This document shows, in pieces, positions 27,991 to 42,385 of a stretch of DNA of 64,000 nucleotides. The notes under the pieces are model-generated. The model saw only the letters and a program-made list of their open reading frames with translations. It did no database searches and was not told the origin of the DNA. A program made the translations under genes and the position numbers. This DNA comes from Ficedula albicollis. Lineage: Eukaryota; Chordata; Aves; Passeriformes; Muscicapidae. Numbering within the stretch: position 1 is the stretch's first letter; the number at the start of each line of letters is the position of its first letter. The DNA lies in NCBI RefSeq assembly GCF_000247815.1, contig NC_021700.1, positions 21,964,746 through 22,028,745 on the forward strand, in the 5' to 3' direction.

Positions 27991-30900
27991 ATCAGCCTCT
28001 CACAATGGGATTACATGATACAATTCCCTAAAGCAAAACTGAAGTTCAAGTAGGTTTTACCTCCACTTGTAATCCTATTTCCAGGATTTCTCAGGCTTGT
28101 GTAGGGCTTTCTAGGTGGACACTGGTAGAGTGCTGGCTGTTCGTACTCTGCTCTCAGTGTGCCAGGGCTCACTGCTTGCATCACATAATTCAGTTGGAGA
28201 GATGTACTTTAGTTAGCAACATTGAAGCATAGTAATCGATAAAGCCGTTTGCACCATACATTTTAAAGGACAGAAAGACTATGCTTGTAAATTAATGAGG
28301 CCTGATAGTGTGTTTTTGTGGTGAAGTGTGGATATGCTAAAATCTGGGATGTAAAGCAGGGTTCTGAATGTCATATTTTAAAAGAAATCTAAAAGGAAAA
28401 TAATACAGTATATCAATTACTCTGATTACTGTCACACATAGAATTACAAAAACAGATCTGCTGAAACAAAACTTTTTATTTAGTCTTGCTTTTGGGTGCA
28501 GTAAATGGTTGTGGAAATTTCAAATCATCATCTACTAGTTTAAGGACAAGAGAAGAAAATCTAAGTGGTAAGTTGCATGCAGATAGAAATTAAATAAATG
28601 TAGAAATAGCGCTGTCAGTATTTAAATAGTGGTTAGAACATACAGAGCTTTCTTGCAGATGGATTTAACAATCATACAGGCCTTCCTTGTCATAGCTGGG
28701 GAAAGTTGTTTGCTATTTTCAGGTATAGTTAATCCAGGTTTTTAAATAGCCTGAGCTCCTCACATGACCAAACCTTTTTGGAAGGCATCTGCAGAAGTAT
28801 TCAGAATTATTCTACTGTATGTACTGTGTCAGCTGTATGCTCTGCTGACTGATGCTGTTTGTTATGGGAAGAAAGTCAGACCTGTAACTGCAGGTGGATG
28901 ATGGCTTGTATATTGTTCAGTTCACAGTCCGGGTCCATCGCCATGTCAGCTGACACAGAGGAATTCAGGACCCGTTGTTATATAATATTAATGGGGCACT
29001 GGTGTACTGTGGTACCTTTTAAGAAAAATTCGAAGTGGACTTGTCTTTTATCCATCAGGAATTTGGGATAACAATTACCATTAATCTGGTATTCCCTCCA
29101 CACTAAGGGAAAGTCATCGCATCTTTATTTTGTAAGTGGTCAGCTATTAAAAATACATTAATAATATACAGTGACTGCAATAAGATTTTTTAAAAAGATT
29201 TGAAACATCTTCCCTCAGTGGCGTGGCACAAAATTTCTTGAAGCTACTTGCAAAACAGTCAGAGTTTAATTGTCTTGATACAGTTTTCTTAACAATAGGT
29301 TCTTGCAGAATGAGCTGCCTTGTGTGTTGTTATGAAGCAGAGTATTGTTTTGGTGCGTTGATTGCCTATTCATTGTGTCTCCCAGAGGAGAGTTAATTAT
29401 CTAATATCTGAGCACTAGTCCAGTTTACTTTACCAGATCAGACACTTGGGCAGTAACCTCAGTCACACAGAGATACTGTGGGAATAAAACATACAATACA
29501 AGCAGATTCTAAAAACAGGGGGCTTTGACTCCTCATTGAGCACTTTGCATATGGACAGAGAGGTAACTGGCACTGGGTTTTATTTGAAAGTCTCCCAGGT
29601 GTTGACTTGCAGATGGGTGGATGAATGCTGTGTTGGATGGAGGTCACATGTAGGATTCTGCTTCCAACCTGTCTTGCTCCTCTGGGATACTATACCTTAA
29701 ACCTCTAATAGCAGTAGCTGTTCCTTCAGTCATTAGGGGTGTGTATTTTTATTCTTTGTTTCCAGGTTTGTTTGAGTTCTTAGGACTTCTAGATAAACCT
29801 TCAGGATTTAGTATCTCCAGGTATTATGCATATGGCGCCACTGGTCTTGTTATTTTAAAAGCTGATTTGCTGTTGAAAGTAATGCTTGCAAGTTGATTTT
29901 CCTAATAACAGGATCTGATGCTCTTCCTGAGTAAGACTTTGACTTCTTCAGTTTTTGTCTGTAAGGAAGTGATCTATGTTGATTCTAGCAACATAGTTTG
30001 CAGCATTGTATCTCCACAAATCCAGATTCACACCAACAGCTATAAAATTGTTGCATTATTTAATCATATTTCTTTTTTTCTTATGAAGTTTTTGTGTATA
30101 TTTTAACTCATGGACAGTAAGGCATGTCCTTGATGTTTATTTAAACATGTTTATATCTGTATATAACTTCAGCTAGCAAAAAAAAGGAATTGGTTTGCAA
30201 AGTCCCATATTCTGATTGGCAAAACTGTTTCCTGTCAAAAGCTGTTTCTGTCTCACAATGTTAGGACTAGTTCTGTGCTCTTCTGCCAGAGTTCAAAGTA
30301 ACTTCTTTGTCTTTTTTACTTATCTAAGTCCACAACACACTCCAGATTACAGCTGATTTTTTTTCTAGTGCAGCTGTTAAAGTTTGTGGCCATGTTTTAT
30401 CTGCACAGTGTTACATTTTTTTTTTTTTAGCTTAGCTTTGTTAAATAAGCTCTGGTAGCAGAAAAAAATCCAGTTAGCTGCTAAATCAAATGAACTGTTG
30501 CTCTCAGTAATTTGGTGTTTACAGTTGATGCAGGATAAGAATAAATTTTGTTAGTCCCCAGGTAGAGATTGGAGTCTGTGGCTTCAGATTCCCTCTGTTC
30601 CAGGCCGTTCAGGGAATGAAAATCCTTGCCACCTTGAAATTATTGAGGCCTTCAGAAGTGCCTGAAGGGTAATGAAGAATCTGGGATCCTGAGGGGATGC
30701 AGAAAATGTGGGGAGGACATAATTCTGCCATGATAGATTAATGAGCAAAAAATACTTGGGGGGTATTGTCCAGTGCGAGTGGAATCCATGTCTCTTGGGG
30801 CTGTGGGAAGAGCAGCTGCAAAGATGTGCAAAAAGCACCTTGCACCTGCTTCTAGATGGAAAAGGAGAGGGGGGGTGGGGATGTGTGCTGATCTCTGTGT

Positions 30901-31289
30901 TGGCTACCTAATTGCTCGATGATTATGCTTTCTCATATAGAATTAATACGATCTGTTACGGGCATCACTGTGATAAATGTGGTGTCAATTCAAACATTTG
31001 AATAGCAGTCACGGCCACTTCAAGCCCTTTAAGGACTCAATCTATTGGGCTGGTCTTTTCATGCATAGGTAGTAATTCTACCCTCAAAAATTTCATGTTG
31101 TTTCTGGCTACGTAGGAGCTATTTGTTTATCAATTGCTTTTGTTGCTGTCTCATTTATGTCCAAAAATAAAATGCTACAACAATTGCACTGCTTGTTTTC
31201 TATTTTCATGTATTGCTGCTTCAGTAATTTTAAAGAAAAGTGTAAGGAATGACTGTTTGTTAGATGTATGCCAGTGCTACTTAAGCTGG

Positions 31290-31440
31290 ATCCTTTTGGC
31301 TTTTTTGGGGGGCGTGTTGGGTTTTTTTGGGGAGAGGTAGGTTGGTTTTTTATTTGGGGTTTGAGTTTTTTTGTGAGTGTCTCATTGTTTGGGGGGGTTA
31401 TTTTGTAGGGTTTTTTGGTTTTTTAGAGGTCATTTTTTTT
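31290..31440. repeat. T/G-rich low-complexity tract
   Basis: This is a run of T- and G-homopolymer segments (for example gggtttttttgg-like strings) without coding potential. Confidence 0.7.
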
Positions 31441-32143
31441 CCTTCTTAGGGAAGGAATACAGTTTCTCCTCTAAGTGTGCAGGCTGAAGGGCGGAGGTGG
31501 CATAATCAGTTCTCAGCAGCTGCTGCCTTTCTGCACTTGTGCTGGTCCACAGGAGCTCAGGTGTTCTAACAGGAAGGAATAAAACCCCAAAGTTGAAATC
31601 TGTTCACAAAATGCAGTTAAGGGTGAGAAAGTTCAGTTCAGTGTGTTTTTTGTCTGCTTGTTTGTTTTGAAGATTAAAAAAAATGAGCAGTGAAAAAAAA
31701 TTGCAATAAAGCCTGAGGAAGTGGTGTAGAGACTTCGTGTATGGGCTGAATCTATCTGATAATGATTTTTTTATCTTTCAATATTTGTATAATTTTTTAA
31801 AAAGCCTTTTTTTCTGACATTAAAAACGTTCCTTCAAGCTAATTGTACTGGTTTCTTTAAACATTAATTATCAAATTGTTTTGAGAATTTTCAAATTAAA
31901 AAGCTGAATGAACAGTTTACTACGAGTTACAAAATCCAGTCACTAATATCCAGTATAAATGAAACATGGGTCAAAATAAGATTGTGTTTCAGAATTTATT
32001 TTCAGAGAGACTATGAGAGAAGAAATTCTGAAGTTCGTTTCTAAACTGCTGGAAATGCATGCATTAATATGTGTGAATATTTTAATGGCTTCCTTCCACC
32101 CCATCATCTAATAATATTTTTTTTTGTGTATCATTTTCAACAG

Positions 32144-32213
32144 GAAACAGTCCTCAAGATAGCCCTAGGAATTTCTCTCCCAGTGCCTCATCCCACTTTT
32201 CTTTTGCACGAAG
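32144..32213 (+). CDS. MAST4: MAST4 exon B
   Basis: This 70-bp exon lies between acceptor ttttcaacag and donor acgaag|gtaagag. Its first two bases complete the Gly codon begun in exon A. It encodes NSPQDSPRNFSPSASSHFSF followed by AR, and its last two bases start an Arg codon. The NSPQDSPRNFSPSAS string is strongly conserved among MAST paralogues, where this part of the N-terminal tail is Ser/Pro-rich and probably phosphoregulated. Both splice sites are strong and the phase matches either the 21-nt micro-exon or exon D directly. Confidence 0.95.
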
Positions 32214-35200
32214 GTAAGAGGTTGTAGTATTCAACACGCGTTTTGCGTAGAGGAAATGTTGTTGGATGCAGATTAAAAAAGGTGATTGCAAATACATCTG
32301 TCAGGTCTGTCACTTGGAATAGTAAGTATTAGCTCAGTTACGTAAACCCTTTTAAACCTCAGCAGCAACAAATTATTGAATGTGCAATGCAATGTGAGCA
32401 TATGTTTTTCAATTTAAAAAAAACCAGATGAGTGACTGACTTCGTTGTAATGAATCTGGTTAAGACATTATCGTCTTAACTACTGAGATACGGGGAAATT
32501 TTGAACTACTTGAAGGTTTCTTCCTGTATTAATGATGTAAGAAGTGCATTGCTTATAATGTCACACTAATACAGATCCTCATTTTACTGACAGCAGCAGT
32601 GTCATTATATCTTGAATACCTGTAACTGACCTGTTTCAGTATCTGTGCCACTATCTGTGAGACAAGCAGCATTGTCACAGGAGTGTTATGAGGATTAATT
32701 AACTTAGTAAAATTTTTGAAGATCTAAAGTGAATTTGAAGTGATCTATGAAGTAAATTATTATGAAATGAACCATAACCAAGGTTGATAGCATGTCATGG
32801 GAGACTGCCTGTTTGTGCCAGTGTTCCCCATCACTTAACACATTGTCACCATACTTCATATAGTGTGTTCGTTAACTCTTAAGTCTGTGAAGGTAAGCCG
32901 AGTTTATAAGTTTACCCAGGAGTATATATATATATGTATAATGAAATTGGAATGCTTGAGCAGTGTCAGGCATGTAACTTCTGGGTTTGCACTGACCTGA
33001 AACTTGCCTGCAAATTTTTAGTTACTTGATTTTGGGAGACCAGTAAAGTAGCACACATAAATTCTCAAAAGTAAGTGCAAGGAAATGGCTTAACTGTTTT
33101 TTTAAAGCTGTGAAGGGATGAAAACTTTCATAACTTTTTAATCTGAATCCAACTCATTTGTGACAGTAGATGTTGTCAATCTTTCTAATTGCTTGTGATG
33201 CTTTTTTTTAAATTAGCTTCAGAAAGTTGAGTATTTCTTTTGAATTTACTTCCTCTTGATAATTTTCCTTTTGTCAGAGGTACAGTCTCTTCAGAGATTA
33301 CGTTTGTTTGCGAGCATATTTTTAGAAAGATTCATTAAGTCCGGAAATAGGTTATAACGGAAAAAGCAGATGTGGAAGATCTAGCATTGCTTAGAAATAC
33401 AGCAGTCGGGAAATAGTTTTCCTTCCCCACCCATAATCAACAGAAACTTTAAAACATTATACTTTTGCAAATCTTTAAATTCAGAATTAATGAAAAAAAA
33501 AGGGTTTTTGTTTTCCAGTGTTTCATTTGGATTTTGACCTCTCTAGAGCCCTGTAATGAGCTTTAAATAGATTTTTTTAGCTGAAGTAAATACCTCTGAC
33601 ATAAAAATATCTCACCACTTCAGTGGGATTCAAGAAACATTTAGAGCAAATTTTCTGCAGAAACTGATTTTGTTTGTGTTCATATTGCAAATGCTTGATG
33701 GCAACGAAGTTGAAAACTTCATTATTACAACTTTTTGGTATAAATTTGGTATGTCTGTTATGGTTGTTTTCATATAGGCTGTAGTAGGATGAATTTATAT
33801 GGTAAAATGCACTGTGGCTAATGAGAGCAGACTTCTGACTTTATGCCTTTTCTGTTATATTTTGTAAATTTACTGGATGAACAAAGGAAGGGAAGGGCAA
33901 GGGTGACAGAGCAGGTTGAAGGACTGGGCTATAAGGGTATGAATATTCCTTTTTCATCCACTGCCACCCGTCAGCAGGGATATAAAAAAGCTGGGACAGT
34001 GTGAGGAAGGGAGAGAGAGGCAAAGGAAATGATTTGAAGCCTCCTGTGAAGCTGCCTCCTTAGTGTAGCCACTCCTCATCAGGCGCTGGCCGTGCCGTGC
34101 AGCAGCCACAGCCAAGGGAGCTGCCTCCGGGAGGTGGCCCTGTGCTCTGCTCCAGCTGCTGGGCAGGGCTGGAGGTAGCCTTCCCCAGCACTCAGCACCA
34201 AGCTGGAGGGTCACCTTCCTCTGCCCGTATCTGCTGGGGTGATCAGTGCCCAGGAGCAGCCTGTGCCTCTGGAAGTCAGCACTTCTGCTGTATGTACCAG
34301 TCTACAGTCCAGCATCTACAAACCCACGGGTGGGTGACAGACTGCACTTTCTAGAGCTGCTGGAAAGGGAGTAAAACCACACTTTAGGACAGAGGCAAGT
34401 GGTGTGTCAAGAGTCCAGGGGAAAATGCAGTTGGGCCTTGGTCCCCTTTTTTCCCATATTCTTGTATGAATGCCTTCTGTCCTCCCACTGTCTCCCAGGT
34501 AACTTTCTGTGATAGTCTAGCTGCACCCTTGCCAGCCTTTCTGAGTGATTCAAGTACCCTGTTCACTGTGAGTTACTCAACTAAGAAACACTTTCTCACA
34601 GATGCAGAATACATGGGTCTCACCCATGTTTAAATACTGTCTAAGTTCTTGCTTCAATTGTGAACAGCTAAGCCAAATGAAGAGAAAACTGCTTTTAGAA
34701 TGGTGCTTTCATCTGGAGATATCTCTAACATACCTGGGTGAAGAAGAGAATGAGAAAGAAAGGAAGAATTAAGAGCAAGATTATGAGGTGGAAGTTTTTT
34801 CCAGAGTTCAGTATTTGACACAATTAGCAGTCTCTAGCACCTGTGCTCTTCATACTTTAATACTAATGATGTACTGTAGTTCCTTTTCTCGCGCTTTATG
34901 TACACAAAGTCCCAGAGTTTCTTTGTGATTGTAGTTTCTGGATAAATAAATGGATATATTGGAAGGAAGCAAGGGGCTTTTTAGACAATTAGCTTGAAAA
35001 AGGGGCCTCTTAAACCTCTTCATCAATAGCTTTAAGATTCCTGATTTGACATGACTTCAGTTCTTCAAAATTACACTTCAATTAATCTTCAGTTCTTCAG
35101 AATTTCACTTTTTGTGTCCGTCAGACTTGGGAGATTATCTTTGTAACACAGGTATTTAGTTCCCTTCTGTGCCCTAATACCGCTTGTTAATAAAACCTTG

Positions 35201-35267
35201 GCCTGTTTTGTTATTTATCTATTATTTTTCAATTTATTTTAACACATTTGATTCAATTGTTTTGCAG
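32214..35267 (+). other. MAST4: Intron B-C (3.1 kb)
   Basis: AT-rich in the first half, with a TA-repeat stretch near 32924-32940. The second half has a GC-richer block at about 33950-34560 with several short frames on both strands and a TATA-like string (gggatataaaaaagctgg) near 33978. Nothing in it resembles a coding exon. Confidence 0.8.
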
Positions 35268-35288
35268 TCATGGGCATCGAAATGACAG
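35268..35288 (+). CDS. MAST4: Candidate MAST4 21-nt micro-exon (SHGHRND insert)
   Basis: A 21-base segment lies between a good acceptor (attcaattgttttgcag) and a good donor (gacag|gtaaattc). It is in phase with both neighbours: the AG left by exon B plus its T gives Ser, then HGHRND, and its final AG pairs with the G of exon D as Arg. Inclusion would add seven residues (SHGHRND) without disturbing the frame; skipping restores the usual [10 protein letters not shown] junction. A TGC sits immediately upstream of the acceptor AG, a feature typical of neuronal micro-exons controlled by SRRM4. Inclusion is inferred from sequence only and could be tissue-specific. Confidence 0.6.
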
Positions 35289-36132
<844 letters not shown>

Positions 36133-36588
36133 TAGCATACTTTGCTTAGGAGAAGACAATGTAGGTTTTGTTACGTTTGACAGAATATGCTTTACTGCTT
36201 TACTTCCCTGAAATAAAAGAGAACTGTACGCAATGTGTACTTTGCTTAGAGATACTTTCTGGTAGTGAATAGTGTTCTTTTCAATCTGCCTTACTTTAAC
36301 CATATAGTAGTTAGGTATCAAGTCTTAAATGAGGCTGTCTTGATAACAAGAAGGAAGAGAAGCTGTCTAAGGTATGATTCATCTGTCCTGGATTAGACTG
36401 CTGTCTTAGGATGGGATGAATCACACATTTGCCTTTCTTTTCCTTTGGCATTGTGAGGTGTTAGTGCATGATAATAGGTTGGATACCTAGGCTTTTAGAT
36501 GGCTGTAGTCAGAATAGATTTGGAATGCATAATGGAGTAAGTTTAACTTACTAATTTTTACCTTTTGAACCAATTGTTTCAGTGTGAT

Positions 36589-37205
36589 TGTGGTGGTTTA
36601 AAAACATAGTTGGGAATTAAACTCCAAATAAGCCATCCCCATTTTCCCTACCCCGCTCCAGTGAGAGGGGATAAAGGCAGAGACTATGGGTTGAGATAAC
36701 AATGGAAAAGCTACAGCTAGGGAATAAGAAATACACACTAATGGCAACAATATTGATATCAAAAATTACAAGAGAGAAGGTGCTTTAAACACAAAAGGTG
36801 TTAGGCACTTCAGCTCAGTTCTATGTGGCTGCTTAGACAAAGGCAAGATGGCATTTGCTTTAAGCAGCTTGCGTTCCCTGTCCCTGGGGCAGGAAAAAGA
36901 AACAATGAGGGACAAATTCCCCAAAAATCTGGATTGTCCATGCTGTGCTGTCTGCTGCCAGAGCACGGGGCTCAGCTGTAGTTGTCAGTATTCGGCTGGA
37001 CTCGGCTTGGCTTTTCTCAGGCTTGCTTCTGCTACTCTTGTGTCAGCCCCCCACTATACATGAACACCTCGTGTGCCACAGCTGTGCCTTGGATCTGGCC
37101 ATGGGAGAAATACCAGCCTTGCTTTGTACATGTATAGTCTCTGTACTGGAGGGGAACGACTACCTCATGTTACAGCCTGGGGCAAAGCTCTTGGTTGTGA
37201 TAGTC
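36589..37205. mobile_element. LTR-like retroviral element fragment
   Basis: The block starts with TGTGGTGGTTTAA, a characteristic start of several avian ERV LTR families. It continues with a 'gagataacaatgg'-type purine stretch, then a GC-richer half. No retroviral coding sequence adjoins it, so it would be a solo or truncated LTR. The 3' end is estimated, and no target-site duplication was resolved. Confidence 0.55.
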
Positions 37206-38334
37206 ACACCTGAGAAGCTATGGAGACAGAGTTGTAGAGCAAACCTGCTTTGGAAATACCAGATGGTTGACATTTTGACAGTTAGAGCACATCACTGCAG
37301 AGAAAGGCTTGGTCTGTGTAGATCCAGCTATGGCTCTTCCATGTTTTATGCCTTATATGCCTATAAAAGGTGTTTTACCTTTTATGAATGACACATTTTA
37401 CTGAATGGGTGATAACTGATTTTTTTAAAGCTGCTTCTTTGACAATGAAGTAGGCTTTCTCTTTCCACTTCCAGTGGGTTTATTCAGTTTCTCTTGTGAA
37501 ACAGTTGAGTTCCATGTTTTGTAAAATGATGAAATATGACTGTTTTGTGTTATGATCAACTTTCATTTTTGTCCATAAAAACTTCTGGAAGGACAACCCT
37601 ACCTGTCTTAAACTATGTTGGGTAAATTCATGTATCTTAAGAGCTTTTCTTCTAAAGCACTAATTTTGACCTCTGCTTTCTTTTCTGTGTAGATGTTGCT
37701 TTTGCCAAGTAAATTCCTTGGTTTCACATTAATCCCATAAGCAGTTTTCGTTAGGGCATGTTTGTATGCCTCTTACTGGAACTAGATCAGATATGCTTTT
37801 CACCTAAAATGTATTGACATAAAGGAGTTTATATCAGATAAAAGTAATTTCCATAGTAACACCATCATTATTGCAAGAAACAGGCTTGTGCTAGAAAGGA
37901 GATTAAAAGCTGTGTCAAAACCAGATGAAAACACAGTTTTAATTTTCTGTCCATATTCATTTCTTTGACATCTTCAATTTTAAAATTATAATTCTAATTC
38001 ATATACTTTTTTCCCACTTAAATTCACTAGCTGCTGTAGGTATCCTGGAATGTGGAGAAGTTTTATGTGCTATTTGCATATGCTGTCCCATATTTATGGA
38101 CTTAGATGGACTATGGATTTATGGACGTAGATGTCTTAACTTCTGTAATAGATCATTGTTGACTTATTCCATTATTATTTCTGACTAGAATGTATAAATA
38201 GTAAAATACTTGTATGTCTTCCCTACCATTGAGTAAACAGTTTCTTACTTGTGGAAAGAAACCTGTTTTTCCAATAAATACTTTTTAATTGAAGAAAGCA
38301 GCAGTAGAGAATTCATGCCATAAGTATTTATGAT

Positions 38335-39095
38335 ATCCCACCCTTAAGAGTAAGGGAGCACCCAAGATTGGTAAATACTCGTGGTTGAAAGAAATGGCAG
38401 AAGTCAGATGATCCACAAAAACTCACCAAGTTTTTATTTGTAAATTAAACACTTGGCATAGATGTTGGTATATTAATCTCTGACCTACTGTATAAGCACA
38501 TATCAATGAGTTTTGTATAAAGTGGTGGGGTGAGAAGGAAAAAAGAAAAAAGGAAATGGGGGGAGGGGGAAGGAAGAGATCACCAGTCCTGGTTCCAGCA
38601 TTAGTCCAGCTGCTGGGATATATTGGGGTATCTGGGAGTGCCCAAGGCTCGTGAGGGGGGTGCCATTTTATAGAGAAGCTGTTGCCATCCTGAGGGTGAG
38701 TTTCTCACTTTCCATGCAGATTAGTGGAAATGAAAATTAGTGGAAATGCAAATGGACCCAAAGTCCATTATTCTGGGTGCTTGTGGAAATGGGTTAGACG
38801 GCTTCAGGGGTCTTTGGCAGTCTTGATTCCCCCCTGCTCCACTGTCCATTCTTGCTTCTCCACCTCGTTTCTCTGTGCCATTCTGAGTTGTGCTTATCCC
38901 CAGGAGGGAGATCAAAGACCTTTGTCCCAGAAAAGTGCTGTCCTACCTCCATATGGCCCCTTGTCCAGTCACATCTTGTTCTTTCTCACAGTGTGTTATT
39001 GCCAGCAGTCCTTGGCTGTTATTACCTACAGTCCTTGGCTGATGCCATGGCCACCCTGCTATTGGTGTTTGAGACAAACACATTTGTTGTCAATT
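38335..39095. mobile_element. Probable LTR-like or other interspersed repeat
   Basis: The region has an ordered texture unlike the adjoining intron: a 5' part with 'caccaagtttttatttgtaa', a purine-rich tract at about 38525-38580, a TATATTGGGG stretch, then a GC-richer 3' part. The arrangement resembles avian ERV LTRs. The family was not identified and the ends are approximate; a short internal duplication (attagtggaaatgaaa/attagtggaaatgcaa) lies near 38722-38752. Confidence 0.4.
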
Positions 39096-42000
39096 TATTG
39101 ACAAAGTCTTTATTGTCTTGGCATTCTCAGTATTTCATGGTTAGTTTTTTCTGTTTTGCCCAAGAATTCTCTACTTTTGATAAGCCCTGCAAAAGCACTT
39201 GGACAGCCTTTGAATTCTAAATGTAGCCACTATTTTTTCACTTCTTAGAGGTGTTTCTCACTTTCTTCTTTTATCCCCTGGATGATATATGTGAATCACA
39301 AAACCAAAACTAAAAGTGTACCCATCTGATTGGTTTCATATACTTTTTCAGAATCTGAAAGAGCTAGCACAGTTCAGCCTTTTCCTCCACATTATTACTA
39401 ATTCTTAGAGGAAATGAGAGACCGATTCATACAACACCATAAATGTACATATGGAGCACTCCCTTTTCAGTGATGAATAAGTAAAATTTACATTAATCTA
39501 GACCTGTATCAACCAGTGAGCAGAGAGTTTTTACACATTGCAGTAGAGCACAACTTTGGTCTTTGCAAGCAACTGAAAGTCAAAACAGGGGCCAAAGTGT
39601 CTGTAGTTACCACAGATATGCTGAGGTGAGTGTAGCTCACCATTTCTTGTTACCCTGTTTTTTTGTTTGTTTTTTTTTTTTTAATACTGAAAGGGATGAG
39701 ATGGATAGAATTATCTATTTAATGGAAGCTTGTGGGTTTAGAAGTGGTGCAAGTACCACATATAGCATTTATCACAGTAAAATCAAAATTAAAATACCTT
39801 CTGCTTGATTACTCAGTTGAAAGGAAGTTCTTGGTGTGTCTTATTCTAGCACACTTGGATCAAATCTTGGCAGTTAGAAGATGCAGTTGAGATACTGTGT
39901 GTTTTAGGAGAGCAAGCCTTGTAAAAGTGATGAAGTGAGACAATACACAACTGCATATTTTTCAAATCTGCATTTCTGTGTCAGAACATTTGAGTTTCCA
40001 TACTGCACTACGATTGAACATCTTAGAAGGATTTTAACTCCTGTGTGATTTTTGGAGGATTAATTTTAGAACGCCAGGAGAAGTATTTTGTTTAATTTTG
40101 CTGTAAGAATTTGGATTTGTACTGAAATCAGAATTTAGATCTCCAGAAAAATGTACTTTGTGCCTGTGATGGTCCTGATACAACTGAAAATGGTTAGTAT
40201 TGGGAAGATCCTTGCTTTAGTTGTGTAGGATCTAAACTCTGTGACACCTTATATGAGGAGAAGTGTAATATGTGTTATTTTCCCACTGATCTTCCCGTAA
40301 TCCCCTGAAACCAAACAGGTAGAGAATGATTTTAGAGGAATAGCCAGCTGTGATGCTCTGTATTGGGAAATTCTCCTGTGCTAGAGTATCTTTTATTTTA
40401 CAGAGCATTGCTCTGGAAAATATGCTGTGAGGTAAACTGCAGCTAGCTGCTGTAGTGTGAGATAAGAAAGAATTTACGTTACCTGTGCCGTATGCTGATT
40501 TATGCATGGTACTGTGCTAAGGAAGAATTCCACGCATGAGCTACTGTAACTGAACAAGTTACTACCTATCGTATGAGCTGTGGTAAATTCTTGATGTGCA
40601 TGCCTCTTAGCCCGCAGCAAAGCAAGGTAAGACAGTCTTGCAAACTTCAGCTTGTTCTGATGTGGTACAGCATTCCCATGTAGACCAGTCCTTCTTAGCC
40701 TTTTCTGCCAGTGGGTTTTCTTTTTTGTTTTTAGGAGGTGACTTCATGAGATTTGGTGTGATAAGAAAGCTTTTCTTTTGCTTCTAAGAGTTGGGATATT
40801 AATCTTTACCACACAAGTTGACAGGAGATTAGAAAGACTTCCTAGTTTCTGTGCTTACCAACCTGGTTATTATCTGTTGACCTTAGCAATGCAAGGGCAA
40901 TATTTGTACAGTACCAAAGTTTATTGATTTCCCTCACTAGAAATGATGCAACAAAGAAGCTCTTTACTGTGTTTGCCTCCATTAAAAGAGCACCCAAGCA
41001 GGGGCCTTGGTGTTTGATGTGACAAGTCACATAAGCAGTAATGGGCACATGTAAATTGATACACAGAACAAATTTATTTTATTGAGAAATCCAGCTGGAG
41101 ATTGAAGAGCTCCAGAAAGATATCCAAATTTTTCAACTTGTTCCCTTTGGCAGGTAAAATATAGGGAATGTCTGCATGGTACTAAGCAACTTTGTGCAGT
41201 CACACAAGAATATTTAGGAACCAGCTAACTTGAGAGACTGGTTTTAGTACCAGAAACAGTAGAGCATTTCTCTAAGTTTGTCACTTCACATCCAAACGTT
41301 AGCAAGGCTGGTTAATGTTTTGAAGTGTGTATGTGTTCTTTAAAAAGAATACCAGAATACCAGACCCAGGTTCACGGAAAAGTTCTAAGTTCTACCTCCA
41401 AGCATCTGACAGCTCAGGTAGAGCTGCATAAAAACCCAAAATATAGGGTAATATGGTAATTTGCACTGCTTATGTAATGCAGCTCGATACATAAAATGTT
41501 GCAAGGGTGGTTATTGTGGTAGCACTTCGCACTTCCATTTTCATATCTATGTCTTCCAGTTTTATGCTAAGTGGTTGGTTTTAGTGTAATTGCTTTTACT
41601 TTTTGCCAGCCGTATAACTGGTCTTGATAAATGTATTGAATTTTCTCACTTATTTTAAATGTACAGTATTTTATAAAATATTAGCGTATTAATTTTTTCA
41701 ACAAGATTTTAGATAGTATTTAATTTTATTTTAAGAGCATTAGTAATGTCTTAAATATGGATAATGAAGTACCTTTATTGTGAAGATGTACAATTGGCAT
41801 TGTGACAATAAGTTGTACTTTACATTACCATATTTAGGCTGTCCTATTCCAATAATTAATCTTCAGCAGACTCCATTTTAGCTATTCTTATAATCATTGA
41901 CACCAGGTATCAAACATCACCTTTGCCTTAGAAAATTTAAATTTTTGAAATGCAATGTGTCTTCTGGAACTGAAGTATTTCTGTTTTTTTAATATTTACT

Positions 42001-42227
42001 CTATACTTAGCTCATGAGTTTGAGAGTGATTATTTTCTTTAAATTGAAAATTATTTAAATTTCTTTCTAAAATTATTTAAATTCTTCTTTATTTTTTAAT
42101 AGTCATGCATGAGAAGCAGTAACTATAATTTTTAACTTAAATTATTTTATTCATGAGCACCAAATATGGTCTTGAAAATGTTTTTTTTCACTCTGATGGA
42201 AGGTTGTGTTTTCTTGTGCTCTTGCAG

Positions 42228-42385
42228 TCATCCTGCTCATCCCAGGAGAAGCTACACCAGTTACCATACCAACCAACACCTGATGAGCTACATTTTTTGT
42301 CTAAACATTTCTGTACCACTGAGAGCATTGCCAGTGATAACAGGTGCAGGACAACTGCAATGCGCCCTCGGTCCCGAAGTCTCAG
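42228..42385 (+). CDS. MAST4: MAST4 exon E (start of DUF1908 pre-kinase domain)
   Basis: This 158-bp exon runs from acceptor ctcttgcag to donor ctcag|gtgagt and encodes 52 whole codons plus two bases. It begins [20 protein letters not shown], continues [20 protein letters not shown], and ends with a basic Ser-rich run, [12 protein letters not shown]. The string [13 protein letters not shown] separates MAST4 from the paralogues as I recall them. DUF1908, the MAST-specific domain that precedes the kinase, begins about here. The PRSRSLSP stretch is a cluster of basophilic and proline-directed phosphorylation-type sites. Confidence 0.96.

Larger units (their letters stand above)
20783..32143 (+). 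other. MAST4: Intron A-B (11.4 kb)
   Basis: Mostly unique AT-rich sequence without coding potential. It contains an LTR-like block (about 23765-24352), a 40-bp tandem duplication (25288-25367), a GTGTA microsatellite (about 26945-26990), a GC-rich block (about 27596-27990) and a T/G-rich tract (about 31290-31440). The borders are gtgatt and ttttcaacag. Confidence 0.85.

Noticed and set aside
41090..41156. Coiled-coil-like peptide EIQLEIEELQKDIQIFQLVP before a gtaaaa donor
   Set aside because: Neither possible acceptor gives a length divisible by three between two phase-0 exons, so inclusion would break the MAST4 frame. No family match.
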